DNA of 64,000 nucleotides from Andalucia godoyi. Lineage: Eukaryota > Discoba > Jakobea > Jakobida > Andaluciidae. Below, in pieces: positions 9,197-18,782 of this stretch (within the stretch, counting starts at the first letter, position 1; every line of letters begins with the position of its first letter). The stretch is taken from positions 1 through 64,000 of the forward strand of contig VRVR01000023.1 of NCBI GenBank assembly GCA_009859145.1, read 5' to 3'. Below the pieces are notes generated by a model, which was not told the DNA's origin, searched no databases, and saw only the letters and a program-made list of their open reading frames with translations. The translations under genes were made by a program, and so were the position numbers.

Positions 9197-9749
9197 CTTT
9201 TCTTTTCTTCCTCTCCTCTTTCAGATATGATGATGTGTGTGAATAAGAAATATATATAATATTGAGAATGTGTGGGTGGTGGGGTTTGGCCTCCGGTTTC
9301 GTTGGGATAATGATGATTGATGCAAAAACAAGAAGGAAAAGGGAAAAGAAGAAAACAAAGAAGAAAGAAAAGAAGGGACTGAGAAAAGAAGGACGGACTG
9401 AGAGAAACACGAAAGCACGTGGGGTCTTTTAACAAGTACTAGTTCTGCTTTCGGTTGGAGTGAGTTTCCACAGTGGGTCTTCTGGACGACGCGTTGAAAA
9501 CACAAGGAAGACCGGAACCATCGAATTCGACGTTCACTTTATCTGCAGAGCGCCGAGCGGGCATCGAGTTGGATTCTGGTCCGGCATTCCGATCTTGAAT
9601 GCGTCGACATCGAAGCATCACGTGATGCTAAGACGGATACGAAACTGCGCGGGGGGAAACTACGGGAAACAGTTTTTTTTTATTTTCGTTCTGTTTTTTC
9701 CAGCGTGCCTGTTCTGCCAACCTTTTTTCGGGAAGGGTGTCGTACTGGT
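9197..9749. other. Bidirectional promoter region with palindrome
   Basis: About 550 bases between the divergent BTB-BACK and HAD genes. It contains the palindrome at 9614-9629 and A/G-rich leader sequence next to the BTB gene. No gene is seen. Confidence 0.55.
9614..9629. promoter_or_regulatory. Palindrome AGCATCACGTGATGCT with central E-box
   Basis: A perfect 16-bp palindrome centred on CACGTG, 121 bases before the ATG of the HAD gene. Its inner 14 bases recur exactly at 31137-31150 in another bidirectional promoter. This looks like a dimer (bHLH or bZIP type) binding site; the factor is unknown. Confidence 0.5.
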
Positions 9750-10415
9750 ATGCTGAAGAGAGCGGTGTGGCGGGGAACGATGATGTCAAAGCACGTGGTC
9801 AAAGGAGTTGTGTGGGATTTGGACGGGACGCTGACGATTCCAGTGCTGGACTTCAAGATAATGCGACAGCGAACGGGGATTCTGACGGGCGATCTGCTGG
9901 TTCATGCAGATGCGAGTGCGCTTGCGATCATTGAAGAGATGGAGGCGGAGGCGGTTGCGAAGATGCAGCTGCAGCCGCACTGCCTGGAGGTCCTGCGTTA
10001 CTTCCAGCAAAGGCACATCCCAATGGGCATCTTGTCGCGCAATTCATCGGTCAGCTTACGGGCGTTTGTTGAATTTGTGGATCCGGACATCAGGTTCACG
10101 CACGTGCTGTCTCGCGACCATCCCCCATTCAAGCCAGATCCACACAACATCATTCATATGGCCCGTGACTGGAATGTCCCATTACACAATGTCGTCATGG
10201 TCGGCGATGCTCGGGACGACGTCTTGGCGGGCTTCCGCGCAGGCGCCCACACCGTCCTCTTGACACACGACACCCCGCTGCACGTGCATCTGTCGCTGCT
10301 GGAAGAAGCGCGCACGGAGAATGAAAAACTGCACGGTGTGCAAATCTCGCCCACGTGCGTCGTCAAGAACCTGTCCGATTTCGTGGCGGCATTCGAGAAC
10401 ACGTTTGAGGTTTAG
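9750..10415 (+). CDS. HAD-superfamily phosphatase (phosphoglycolate phosphatase-like)
   Basis: A 221-residue soluble protein with the HAD motifs in order: motif I DLDGTLT (nucleophile Asp at ~23, acid/base Asp ~25), motif II Ser in ILSRNSS (~96), motif III Lys in FKPDP (~128) and motif IV GDARDD (~152-157). The alpha-helical cap lies between motifs I and II, as in small-molecule phosphatases such as phosphoglycolate phosphatase. The substrate cannot be assigned. ATG codons at 9750, 9780 and 9783 are all possible starts; 9780/9783 would begin eight or nine residues before the first beta strand. Confidence 0.8.
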   Translation: MLKRAVWRGTMMSKHVVKGVVWDLDGTLTIPVLDFKIMRQRTGILTGDLLVHADASALAIIEEMEAEAVAKMQLQPHCLEVLRYFQQRHIPMGILSRNSSVSLRAFVEFVDPDIRFTHVLSRDHPPFKPDPHNIIHMARDWNVPLHNVVMVGDARDDVLAGFRAGAHTVLLTHDTPLHVHLSLLEEARTENEKLHGVQISPTCVVKNLSDFVAAFENTFEV

Positions 10416-10619
10416 AGAGACGTCGGATGCATCTCCGGGTGTATACACATTTTCATTTTCTGCGTCCCGCTTGTTATTCTGCAGTTTACAACAACAAAAA
10501 AAGAAAGCCTCTGATCCTTTTTTGCCGAGCTGTTTCGAGGGCTTCGCAGCATGCATCCACAAAGTCTACGGAATAATGGTGTCCTTTGGCGTCATTCTTC
10601 TTGTTCTGGTGTCTGCACT

Positions 10620-12425
10620 TCATCGCTTGAGCTTGTAGGCGCGTTCCTTTTCGGTGCGCAGACGGTCACGTGCTTCGTGGTCGTGGTGGTGCTTCTTCTC
10701 CTTCTTGTCCTCCACAATCTTGTCCGCATTGATGAACAGGTTAATTGGCTCCGCAACCTTGTTGATGTGAGTGATCACACCCATGCCCTTCGTTCGTCCT
10801 TCTCGGAAAATTAGCCGCTCTCCGACTCGAACGACTTCCGGACGGAACATGAAACGAAAGCGGACACGCGCGCGATCGCCAGTTCGAACGATTTCGCTGT
10901 TCAGCTCGGTAAGCTTCACGGTCTGCCGGACAGCACGGACGTGCACCACCGGTTGGTACCCTTGGTGAATGGACGTCGCATGGCTGTGCAGGATGAGAAC
11001 ATCGGCTTCGAACTCCCAAACTGCTCTGGCCTCCGATTCCGGCACAAGTACCATTCCGTTGCGAACAAAAGAACGCTTCACCTTTCGAAGCGCAAACGCA
11101 GCAGACATTCCAGCGTGAACGCGATGGACACTCACTCTGTGGGATTGAATGGACTTGACTTCCGTCCGGACAAACGAGCCATTCGCGTCAGGGCCAATGC
11201 AAACAGAATCCCCGACTTGGACCGACCCGTGAGTGACGAGAGCAGAAACAACGCACCCGACCCCTTCGACATTGAACGAGTCGTCGACATCTGCTGCAAA
11301 TGGCATTTGCGACATTTCCGACCAGTCGATCCGGCGAGGGGCAAAGTTCAAAAAGGAGCGGACGAGATCCAGTCCCTCCCCAGTCACGTTCGACACGAGG
11401 AAAATTGGAGCAAGTCGGTCAGCTGCCTGGAACGACTTGGACACCGTGACGACATCGTCCATGGTTCGGATGACGACCGGCATCTTACGCACACCAGGCA
11501 ACTTCAGGATCCTGCTGATATCATTCATTGTCTGGTCAAGAACGTTCTTCGGAGCAATGTCGATCTTGGTCACGACGAACACCAGCGGAACCTTCAGTGC
11601 AAGCGCGATGCCAATGTGCTCCTTGGACATTTTTGTAAGCCCGTTATTCGCAGCCACAATGATCATTGCATAGTCCAAAGCATTCCCACTCATTCCGCGG
11701 CAGGTGGTCTTGAGGTACTTTTCGTGACCAGCTAAATCGATGAAGGTGACCAGCTTCTTGCTCTCTGCAATGACGTCCGATATTTCCGAATGGATCTTGT
11801 CATAATTGACAACTTTTCCATCGGCGTCGAATCCCATGACCTGGTGGCTCACAGCAGACGTGCGGCCAGTCTCAATTTCGTGCCGATGAGTAAACACATA
11901 CAGCCGCGACGCACCACGTCCATTATCGAGGGCTCCGCGCGTCAACACACCGATGAACGTCGACTTTCCGGCATCGACATTTCCGACGACCGCAACCTTC
12001 AAGTCCACATATGCATCGTCTGCCACATTTCGAACAAGAATTTCAGCAACCTTTCCTTCGTGGCCGTCACGGATGCTCACAACGAGCGTCTTGCAGCTCA
12101 GCGACGCCGCCATCTTCTCCAGCGTCTCCAGCGACAATTTCAGTTCGTCCTCGGACAGTCCACGAGGAAATCCATTGTCGTCAACACCGATCTCGTAGAA
12201 CGCCTCGCCCTTTCCCTCCGAAAGCCGAAACTTCAACTGCGTGGTGAGATGCGACAAACGCTTCGCAGTCGGGTTGACTAGATGGCGCTTGTACTCTACG
12301 TGGCCATCGTCGTCCTCCGCAGGCAGTGACACAATCTTTGTGCCACACTCCGCCAGTGGCGTATTCGCAAGAAGAGACACGCTCTCTCCCTCTGCACACT
12401 TGTTTATTCTCGAATCCGCAGCCAT
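10620..12425 (-). CDS. GTPBP1/GTPBP2-like translational GTPase
   Basis: A 601-residue protein of the EF-Tu superfamily. An N-terminal ~140-residue domain precedes the G domain: G1 GNVDAGKS (148-155), G3 DLAGH (230-234), G4 TKID (286-289). EF-Tu-like beta-barrel domains follow. The GRGASRLYVFTHRHEIETGRTS switch region is diagnostic of GTPBP1/2 (AGP-1), cytosolic GTPases linked to elongation, stalled-ribosome handling and mRNA turnover. The C-terminus is Lys/His-rich (KEKKHHHDHEARDRLRTEK). The length fits the family. The start at 12425 is an ATG. It converges on the HAD gene. Confidence 0.9.
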   Translation of the reverse strand: MAADSRINKCAEGESVSLLANTPLAECGTKIVSLPAEDDDGHVEYKRHLVNPTAKRLSHLTTQLKFRLSEGKGEAFYEIGVDDNGFPRGLSEDELKLSLETLEKMAASLSCKTLVVSIRDGHEGKVAEILVRNVADDAYVDLKVAVVGNVDAGKSTFIGVLTRGALDNGRGASRLYVFTHRHEIETGRTSAVSHQVMGFDADGKVVNYDKIHSEISDVIAESKKLVTFIDLAGHEKYLKTTCRGMSGNALDYAMIIVAANNGLTKMSKEHIGIALALKVPLVFVVTKIDIAPKNVLDQTMNDISRILKLPGVRKMPVVIRTMDDVVTVSKSFQAADRLAPIFLVSNVTGEGLDLVRSFLNFAPRRIDWSEMSQMPFAADVDDSFNVEGVGCVVSALVTHGSVQVGDSVCIGPDANGSFVRTEVKSIQSHRVSVHRVHAGMSAAFALRKVKRSFVRNGMVLVPESEARAVWEFEADVLILHSHATSIHQGYQPVVHVRAVRQTVKLTELNSEIVRTGDRARVRFRFMFRPEVVRVGERLIFREGRTKGMGVITHINKVAEPINLFINADKIVEDKKEKKHHHDHEARDRLRTEKERAYKLKR

Positions 12426-12862
12426 GATTCACTACTGTTCGTTGATTATTCTTATTCTTATTTCCCTTAAGAGGTTTTAATTAAGAAAAAGAGGAGAGAG
12501 AAAATGGAAGGGGGGGAAAAAATAAATATTGAAACGAAATGAGATAAAACTTGAAAACGAGAACTTTTTTAGTATAACTCTCTTATTTAATATATTTTAA
12601 TTTATTGGCTTTTTTTTGCTTTGGTGAAGAGCCAAGACTCGAGAGACCTTTTTTCGTTTCGGATGCCAATCTGTCGGTGAATAAGCATGAAGCTCGTCAA
12701 AACCTAAAACAAGCAGAAGTGAAGAAGACATGAACGAATCAAAACCGAGTGATTCGGGTTGGGTGACGAGACGAGTCTTATTTGGTCTTATCTACAGCAG
12801 GTGGATTCCTCATCGCGCTGATTCCGTGTTCTTTCTTTTATGTCGTCATCATTACAATTCAT
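12426..12862. other. Intergenic, no feature seen
   Basis: About 440 A/T- and purine-rich bases upstream of the GTPBP-like gene and downstream of the first ABCA gene. No gene or structured element was recognised. Confidence 0.5.
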
Positions 12863-15736
12863 CTATTGTCTGGCGCTTGCTTGTCGTCGGGCCTCGTCGT
12901 CCCGCGCCTTTTCTGAGATGGACAGAAAGACTTCTTCAAGAGTCGTGATCGAGAGGGCATGGTCGACACGTGTAAACGACCGTTCGTTCTCCAATTGGCG
13001 GAAGAACGAAGACAATCGTGGAGAAATCTCTCGCGGGATACGGTACACAATCACGGAGCCCACATCATACACAATGGATGCCTCTGGAAGCGTCGTTCGC
13101 ACGAACTCCAGCACCGCCGGCTTTTGCGACACATCTGCCATCGTGAAGCTCAGACGATACCCGGCTCCGAACTTGTTCTTCAAGTGCAGTGACGAGCCAA
13201 GGCATCGGATCTTTCCTTTGGCCATAATTGCAATTCTGTCGCCAAGGACATCAGCTTCCTCCATGGAATGCGTCGTAAGCATCATCGCGCGGCCTGTCTT
13301 CGCCTCCTCCAGCATTCCCCAAAGAGCCCGTCGAGAAATCGGATCAAGCCCCGTCGACGGCTCGTCCAGATACAAGATCAACGGATCACCAATCAACGAA
13401 ATCGCGCAGGACAACCGTCTGCGCATGCCTCCGGAGAATGACCCGGAAACAACATTCGCAACAGAGGAAAGATCGACACCCGCGAGACGGCGATCACTTT
13501 CCGAAGCAATAAGAGACCGTTTCATGCCCTTGAGAGTTGCGAACAACTCGAGATGCTCGGAAGCCGTCATGTACTCAAAAAGAATGTCATGCTGAGGGCA
13601 AACACCCATGTAGCGCCTGATGGCGTCCATGTTCGACCCAACTTGCATCCCGTGGATAAAAGCGTCGCCGGAGGTGATGGTATGCACTCCAGTGAGCATG
13701 TTAAACGTAGTGGACTTACCAGCACCATTCGCTCCAAGCAAGACGAACATTTCCCCTTGAGGGATTCCAAAAGATATTCCGCGAACGGCGTGGTACGCCT
13801 TTTTCTTACGTCCAAAACATGCACAAGAACAACCTTTGCTCTCGTAATACACTTTCTGAAGATTAACAACGCGCAAGACATAATTATCAATCGCGTCTTC
13901 CGAGCACACATAGTCCTCCTCCGCGATGACATCCGGGTCCGCAATGTACTCATACGGTTGCCCAGCAATCGGCGCAACTGGGAATGTCTGTGCTCCCGCC
14001 GGATAGACAACAGGAGGAGTGCCAGCAGGCTGCGAGTAGGGAGGAGGATTGTATGGCTGAAGAACAGACGGCGAAACGGTGCCAGGGGGTGCCTGGTATC
14101 CCTGGTAGTAGTGGTACGGCGCTGCTACATACATCGGCTGTTGTGGCGGCGCATGAGTGGCCACATACTGCGGCTGGTTGTAGGTCGCATTTGCGACAGT
14201 GCTGCGACGCTGCCGCTCTCGCTTCAATCGCTCCGCAGCCTCAACGGAGGACTTCTTCTGCTTCTCGCGAGAGGCCTTGGAAGACACACAGCCCCAATAG
14301 CTGGGGGTAAGGAAAAACAGATAATTCTCGGCAATGCCATAATCGCCGGCAACGACATGGTCAAAGTACGTCAACAGCACGGCGAAGATGAAAAAGTCCA
14401 GGATCGCATACTTGTACAGCGTCTGCAGGGGAAATATGTCCGTGTAGCTTCCAATCTGGCTCCAGCTGATTCCAGAGGACTCCTCCGAGGCCGTCGCATT
14501 CGACAGATCCGACAGTCCCTTGTACAGCACCACCGGCGGAAGCAGCGCAAAGATGACACGCAGTGCCTCCGGAACACTGATGCCGGGATTGTACAAGATC
14601 TGAACCGCAAACGAGTCTCCGATCCAAAAGAGCAAGAAGAACAAGAATCCAAAGCTTGTTGCTGCCTTCGCAGTTGAGATAAACACTGAAAAGAAGAATC
14701 CCATCATGATGATTCCCATTCCTGACAGAAGCAGCAAAAAGAAGTACGTGCCAAACGCATTCTTCAAGAAAAAGCGGAATTGGAACATCGCTCCAGAAGC
14801 GCTCAAAATGAGAATGATGAGAATGAGCATCACGAGGGCCATCAACGTGTATGACAGCCAAAATGGAAGACGCTTCAGACCCATGACCTGCATGGACAAC
14901 CGGAGTTTCGCCTCCTTCTCATGGATAATGATTGTCAGCAGCGACAAGAACAGGAACATGATGCACATGAAAATGAGCGGCTGGCCAAAAATGTTGATAA
15001 TGTTCAACAGCACCAGTTCGCGTCGAGGCATTGCAACGGGAGAAACCGAAAGACTTGCGCCGAACGCAGACTGGAATAGCACGTTGTCCATGGCTGCCAT
15101 CATGGGCACCACAACAGTGTCCATGGGCGCATTGCACGAATCCAAAGTCGTGCATGCATTCGAATCATTGTACGCAATGGTGTAGGTCAGTTGCGGCACC
15201 GCTGATGTCCATGAGACGTTCTGGTAAAACAGATACGCGGCCTGTGTAAAGTTTTGCTTCCCAAACACGAATTCCTCGCATGCCTGGATTGTTGGAAACC
15301 CCCTGACTTCCGAGGCTGGGATTTGGAACGTGCTGGACACCGTCTGGACCAACGTATCATAAGGATACCCTGTGGGTGCATAAGCGATTGTCAAGCACGT
15401 GGAATCGTCTGGACCTGGAATGCACCGCTTGAGCTGCAGACTCTGTGGATCAAAGCTTTTCCTGACCTCTCGCTTGTTCCGCAGCGCTGGCTGCGATCGA
15501 TATCCCTCGTCAATCACGAACATCAAAAACATAAACACAAAAGGTGCAAACAAAATCATAGCAGTCATTGACGGCTTACGACGAAGTGTCAAGTAGTTCT
15601 TCTTGCACAGCACATATGTCTGCCACACATACCGCGAAAACACTCCTTGCGGCTCCACACCGCCTGGCGCAGCCGCCAGCGACTGTCTTTCCCCAGCAGT
15701 CGATTCTTTGCGTGCTGCTCGTGGCGTAGATCCCAT
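12863..15736 (-). CDS. ABCA-subfamily ABC half-transporter (first of pair)
   Basis: A 957-residue protein with one transmembrane domain followed by one nucleotide-binding domain. A membrane helix near residues 60-80 precedes a large exoplasmic loop; a helix cluster follows at about 280-490. The ATPase domain has Walker A GANGAGKST (668-676), Q-loop region VCPQHD, signature FSGGMRRRLS (~767-776), Walker B LILYLDEP (~786-793) and H-loop TTH (~821-823). This is typical of ABCA lipid transporters, and a half-size form is common in protists and plants. A Pro/Tyr/Gln-rich linker (about 540-600) precedes the ATPase. The ATG at 15736 is used; the frame extends upstream only through a TTG. It is head to head with the next gene. 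The substrate is unknown. Confidence 0.92.
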   Translation of the reverse strand: MGSTPRAARKESTAGERQSLAAAPGGVEPQGVFSRYVWQTYVLCKKNYLTLRRKPSMTAMILFAPFVFMFLMFVIDEGYRSQPALRNKREVRKSFDPQSLQLKRCIPGPDDSTCLTIAYAPTGYPYDTLVQTVSSTFQIPASEVRGFPTIQACEEFVFGKQNFTQAAYLFYQNVSWTSAVPQLTYTIAYNDSNACTTLDSCNAPMDTVVVPMMAAMDNVLFQSAFGASLSVSPVAMPRRELVLLNIINIFGQPLIFMCIMFLFLSLLTIIIHEKEAKLRLSMQVMGLKRLPFWLSYTLMALVMLILIILILSASGAMFQFRFFLKNAFGTYFFLLLLSGMGIIMMGFFFSVFISTAKAATSFGFLFFLLFWIGDSFAVQILYNPGISVPEALRVIFALLPPVVLYKGLSDLSNATASEESSGISWSQIGSYTDIFPLQTLYKYAILDFFIFAVLLTYFDHVVAGDYGIAENYLFFLTPSYWGCVSSKASREKQKKSSVEAAERLKRERQRRSTVANATYNQPQYVATHAPPQQPMYVAAPYHYYQGYQAPPGTVSPSVLQPYNPPPYSQPAGTPPVVYPAGAQTFPVAPIAGQPYEYIADPDVIAEEDYVCSEDAIDNYVLRVVNLQKVYYESKGCSCACFGRKKKAYHAVRGISFGIPQGEMFVLLGANGAGKSTTFNMLTGVHTITSGDAFIHGMQVGSNMDAIRRYMGVCPQHDILFEYMTASEHLELFATLKGMKRSLIASESDRRLAGVDLSSVANVVSGSFSGGMRRRLSCAISLIGDPLILYLDEPSTGLDPISRRALWGMLEEAKTGRAMMLTTHSMEEADVLGDRIAIMAKGKIRCLGSSLHLKNKFGAGYRLSFTMADVSQKPAVLEFVRTTLPEASIVYDVGSVIVYRIPREISPRLSSFFRQLENERSFTRVDHALSITTLEEVFLSISEKARDDEARRQASARQ

Positions 15737-15896
15737 GACGCCCGCAACAGATCCCCCTCCCCCGCTCAAACAATGATTCAATTTATTTAACAATAATAAT
15801 TTAAGAAAAGTATTTCTATTAAATGCAAAAAAGGAAAAGGAAAAGGAAAAGGAAAAAAGAAGAAGAAGAAGAAGAAGAAGAAGAAGAAGAAGAAGA

Positions 15897-15971
<75 letters not shown>
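15737..15971. promoter_or_regulatory. 235-bp bidirectional spacer dominated by purine tracts
   Basis: The shared spacer of the ABCA pair. It contains GGAAAA repeats (~15832-15856), about fourteen GAA units (~15857-15900) and about thirty-five GA units (15901-15971) that run straight into the ATG at 15972. All purines are on the + strand. Such mirror-symmetric polypurine tracts can form triplex (H-DNA) and are slippage-prone. Promoter function is inferred from position. Confidence 0.7.
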
Positions 15972-15974
<3 letters not shown>

Positions 15975-18671
15975 TATCAGTCTCCTGTTCGTCCTCCTCT
16001 AAAAGGAACTGGGGCATTCACACAGTTTGACGCTCTGTTTCGCAAACAAGGGATTTTGCAACGTCGTCGGAAATGCCAGATCTGCTGTCAGTGCTTTCTG
16101 CCTTTCTTTGTGCTGGTGCTGCTCGTGGCGGCGTCTGGAGCGGCACAGTCATTCACAAAAAAGACAATTAGCGAGCAAGAAAACCCAACAGTCACGAATG
16201 GAGTCGTTTCGGCATTCGTAAACACGATATCAGGTTCGGTGATTCCGTATGTGAATGTCGCCGGCGGGTCGTCGCCGTCGCCGTCGCAGACACAGGCACT
16301 CTCGCGTCTCATTGGGAACATCACGTCTGCAAACATCTACAAGTCACTCGGCGGGTCTCTGGTGGGCAACCTGCCTCCAACCCAGCAGTTTTCGTCGAAA
16401 TCAGACAGCGATTCATACATCTTTGGACAGTTCAAGAACGGCCCTTCGGTTGCCAGCGGATATCTGATCAATGCGTTTACACCATTGTCGCTTTCGTACA
16501 GTCCCTACTACAACAACACCTTCACGGAGTTTGTGGTGAATTCGTGGAACATGCAGGATCTTCCGGGCCCTATGCTTGCGATGCACCGTGCAGCATCTGC
16601 CCAATTTGCTGCTGCGTCTGGAAAGGCGGGAGTGAACTATCTGGTGCAGTTCCAGCCCCTGCCGACGCAAAAGCTAACCACGTTTGTTGATTTTGTGCAG
16701 TACCTCATTCCTCTCATGTTTGTGTGGTCGTTCAACGCGCTCTTCCCCGTTCTGGTCCAGTACATTGTCTACGAAAAGGAGAACAACCTCATCTACTCGA
16801 TGGTCTTGCAGGGACTGAAGCCCTTGGTGTACTGGGCAGTGCAGGGATTGTTTTACTTCATCTTCTATGTGGTGATCACAGGCATTACAATCGGTGGTGG
16901 CATCTTTTTCCAGCTGCGGTTCTTTGTTTTCAATACTATTTCTCTGCTGTTTGCCTATTTCTGGGTATGGGGACTGTTCCATTTGATTCCCATGTCGTTC
17001 CTCGTGGCGATGTGCTTTAGAAACACGAGAACTGCGCAGATTACGTGCTACTTTGCCATGCTTCTCTTCGGAATTCTTGCGCAGGTGACAACCCAGCAGT
17101 TGTATTCTGGTGACGAGGCCCCAGCGTCCTGGGCATTGGTTGTTTCGTCCTTTGTTCCTGTATTTTGTTTCCACCGAGGACTCTACTATCTCGCTACGTT
17201 TTCTGCGATTGGGTTCAAGGGACTGGATTGGACGAACATGAACGATGGCGGATCAGAGCTTGGCGGTGTTTTCATCCAGTTAATCATTGAAGGCTTGCTG
17301 GTATGGGCAGTGTTTGGCTTCTTTTATTTGATGAGCAAGAGGGGCGTTACGTGGTCTGATGTGTGGAACAAGATCCGCTGCTGCAAGACGAAGCGCGCAA
17401 AGGATATTGAGAGCACGCAGGTTAAGGAAGACACCGAAGTTGCCAATGTGGTCAGCCAACGAGCTCGCCGCTTTTCCCGTCGTTCAAGCCAGCCCGACGT
17501 GGACTCGGAGAGGTCGCTTGCGGGTCACCTAGTCGAAGTTGGGTCGAGCATTCGAACAGCTACGTTTTCGAGCACCACTTCAGGAGGCCTCAGCCCAGAT
17601 GACCAGCGAACTCTCGGAGGCCTTGTTTCCTTTAACATTCAGAAGACGTTCGTGCGCTCTGACGGCACAAAGAAGGCTGCCTTGAAGGGAGTTTCGTTGA
17701 CATGTCCTCAGGGCACCATCACTGCCATGCTTGGTAGTTCTGGCGGCGGAAAGACGACGTTCTGCAACTGTATTCTTGGCAGGCTTCCGAAAGATAACGG
17801 AAAGGTATACATCGCTGGCTATGACTTGGATACAGAGCGAAGCAAGATTTTCCCGTTTCTAGGGGTATGCCCGCAGTTTGATGCGCAATGGGAAGATCAG
17901 ACCGGGCGCGAACACTTGATTTTCTATGGCCGCCTTCGCGGCCTTAGTGGCAGGAAGCTGATTGTTGCAGTTCAGCAGGCGCTGGAAGCCGTGAACTTGG
18001 TCGAGTTTGCAGACGTCAGGTCGAAGGCGTATTCTGGAGGCATGAAACGACGCCTCAGTGTCGCAATCGCCTTTTTGGGGTCTCCGCGATTCGTTTTGCT
18101 TGACGAGCCCACAACGGGAATGGACGTGCATTCACGACGAGAGGTGTGGGACGCGATCCAAGCTTCGAAAGAAGGGAAAGCGGTGTTGCTGACGACGCAT
18201 GCTCTTGAAGAAGCAGAAGCGCTTGCGGATCGCGTCTGCATTGTCAATTCGGGCAACTTGGAGTGCATCGGAACAGTGGAGGAGTTGAAGAATCGATATG
18301 GAAATGGATACTCCATGCAGATCGCCTTGACTGACCATGGCTCCGCGGCAAATTCGCAGTCTTCGTCGGCGTCCGAAGCCGTGAAGCAGTTTGTGTCGAC
18401 AAACTTTGAGGACGCCGAGCTGACCGACGAGATCGCCGGGACATTCAAATATAGCATTCCGTCCTCAGACAATACGAAGCTTAGCAGCATTTTTGAGCTG
18501 ATGGAGAGTCACAAGAGCACCCTGAAGATTTCCGACTGGGCATTAAGTCGTGTTACTCTCGAGTCTGTGTTTTTGTTGGTTACCGAAGATGCCAAACAAA
18601 GAGAAGAATCCGCGTCGTCTTCGGATAGCGCTGCGTCCACATTTGGTCTTGTGATTGACGGGTCATCTTGA
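15972..18671 (+). CDS. ABCA-subfamily ABC half-transporter (second of pair)
   Basis: An 899-residue TMD-NBD protein. A short cytoplasmic N-terminus leads into a helix near 43-60, an exoplasmic domain, and a helix cluster at about 240-460 (FVDFVQYLIPLMFVWSFNALFP, GLFYFIFYVVITGITIGGG). The ATPase has Walker A GSSGGGKT (588-595), signature YSGGMKRRLS (~687-696), Walker B FVLLDEPTT (~706) and a TTH H-loop. Walker A carries SSGGG instead of the common NGAG of its neighbour, so the pair diverged long ago. The ATG at 15972 abuts a (GA)n tract, leaving no other sequence just before the start codon. A lipid-type substrate is inferred from the subfamily. Confidence 0.92.
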
Positions 18672-18782
18672 TTCTCTTTTTACAATGCAACGGACAAAAA
18701 ATAAATAATAATAAGAAAACGAATAAACAAAAATGCCATGATGAATACATTCTCTCCACGTTTTGCCGTATGTTCCGGTGCG

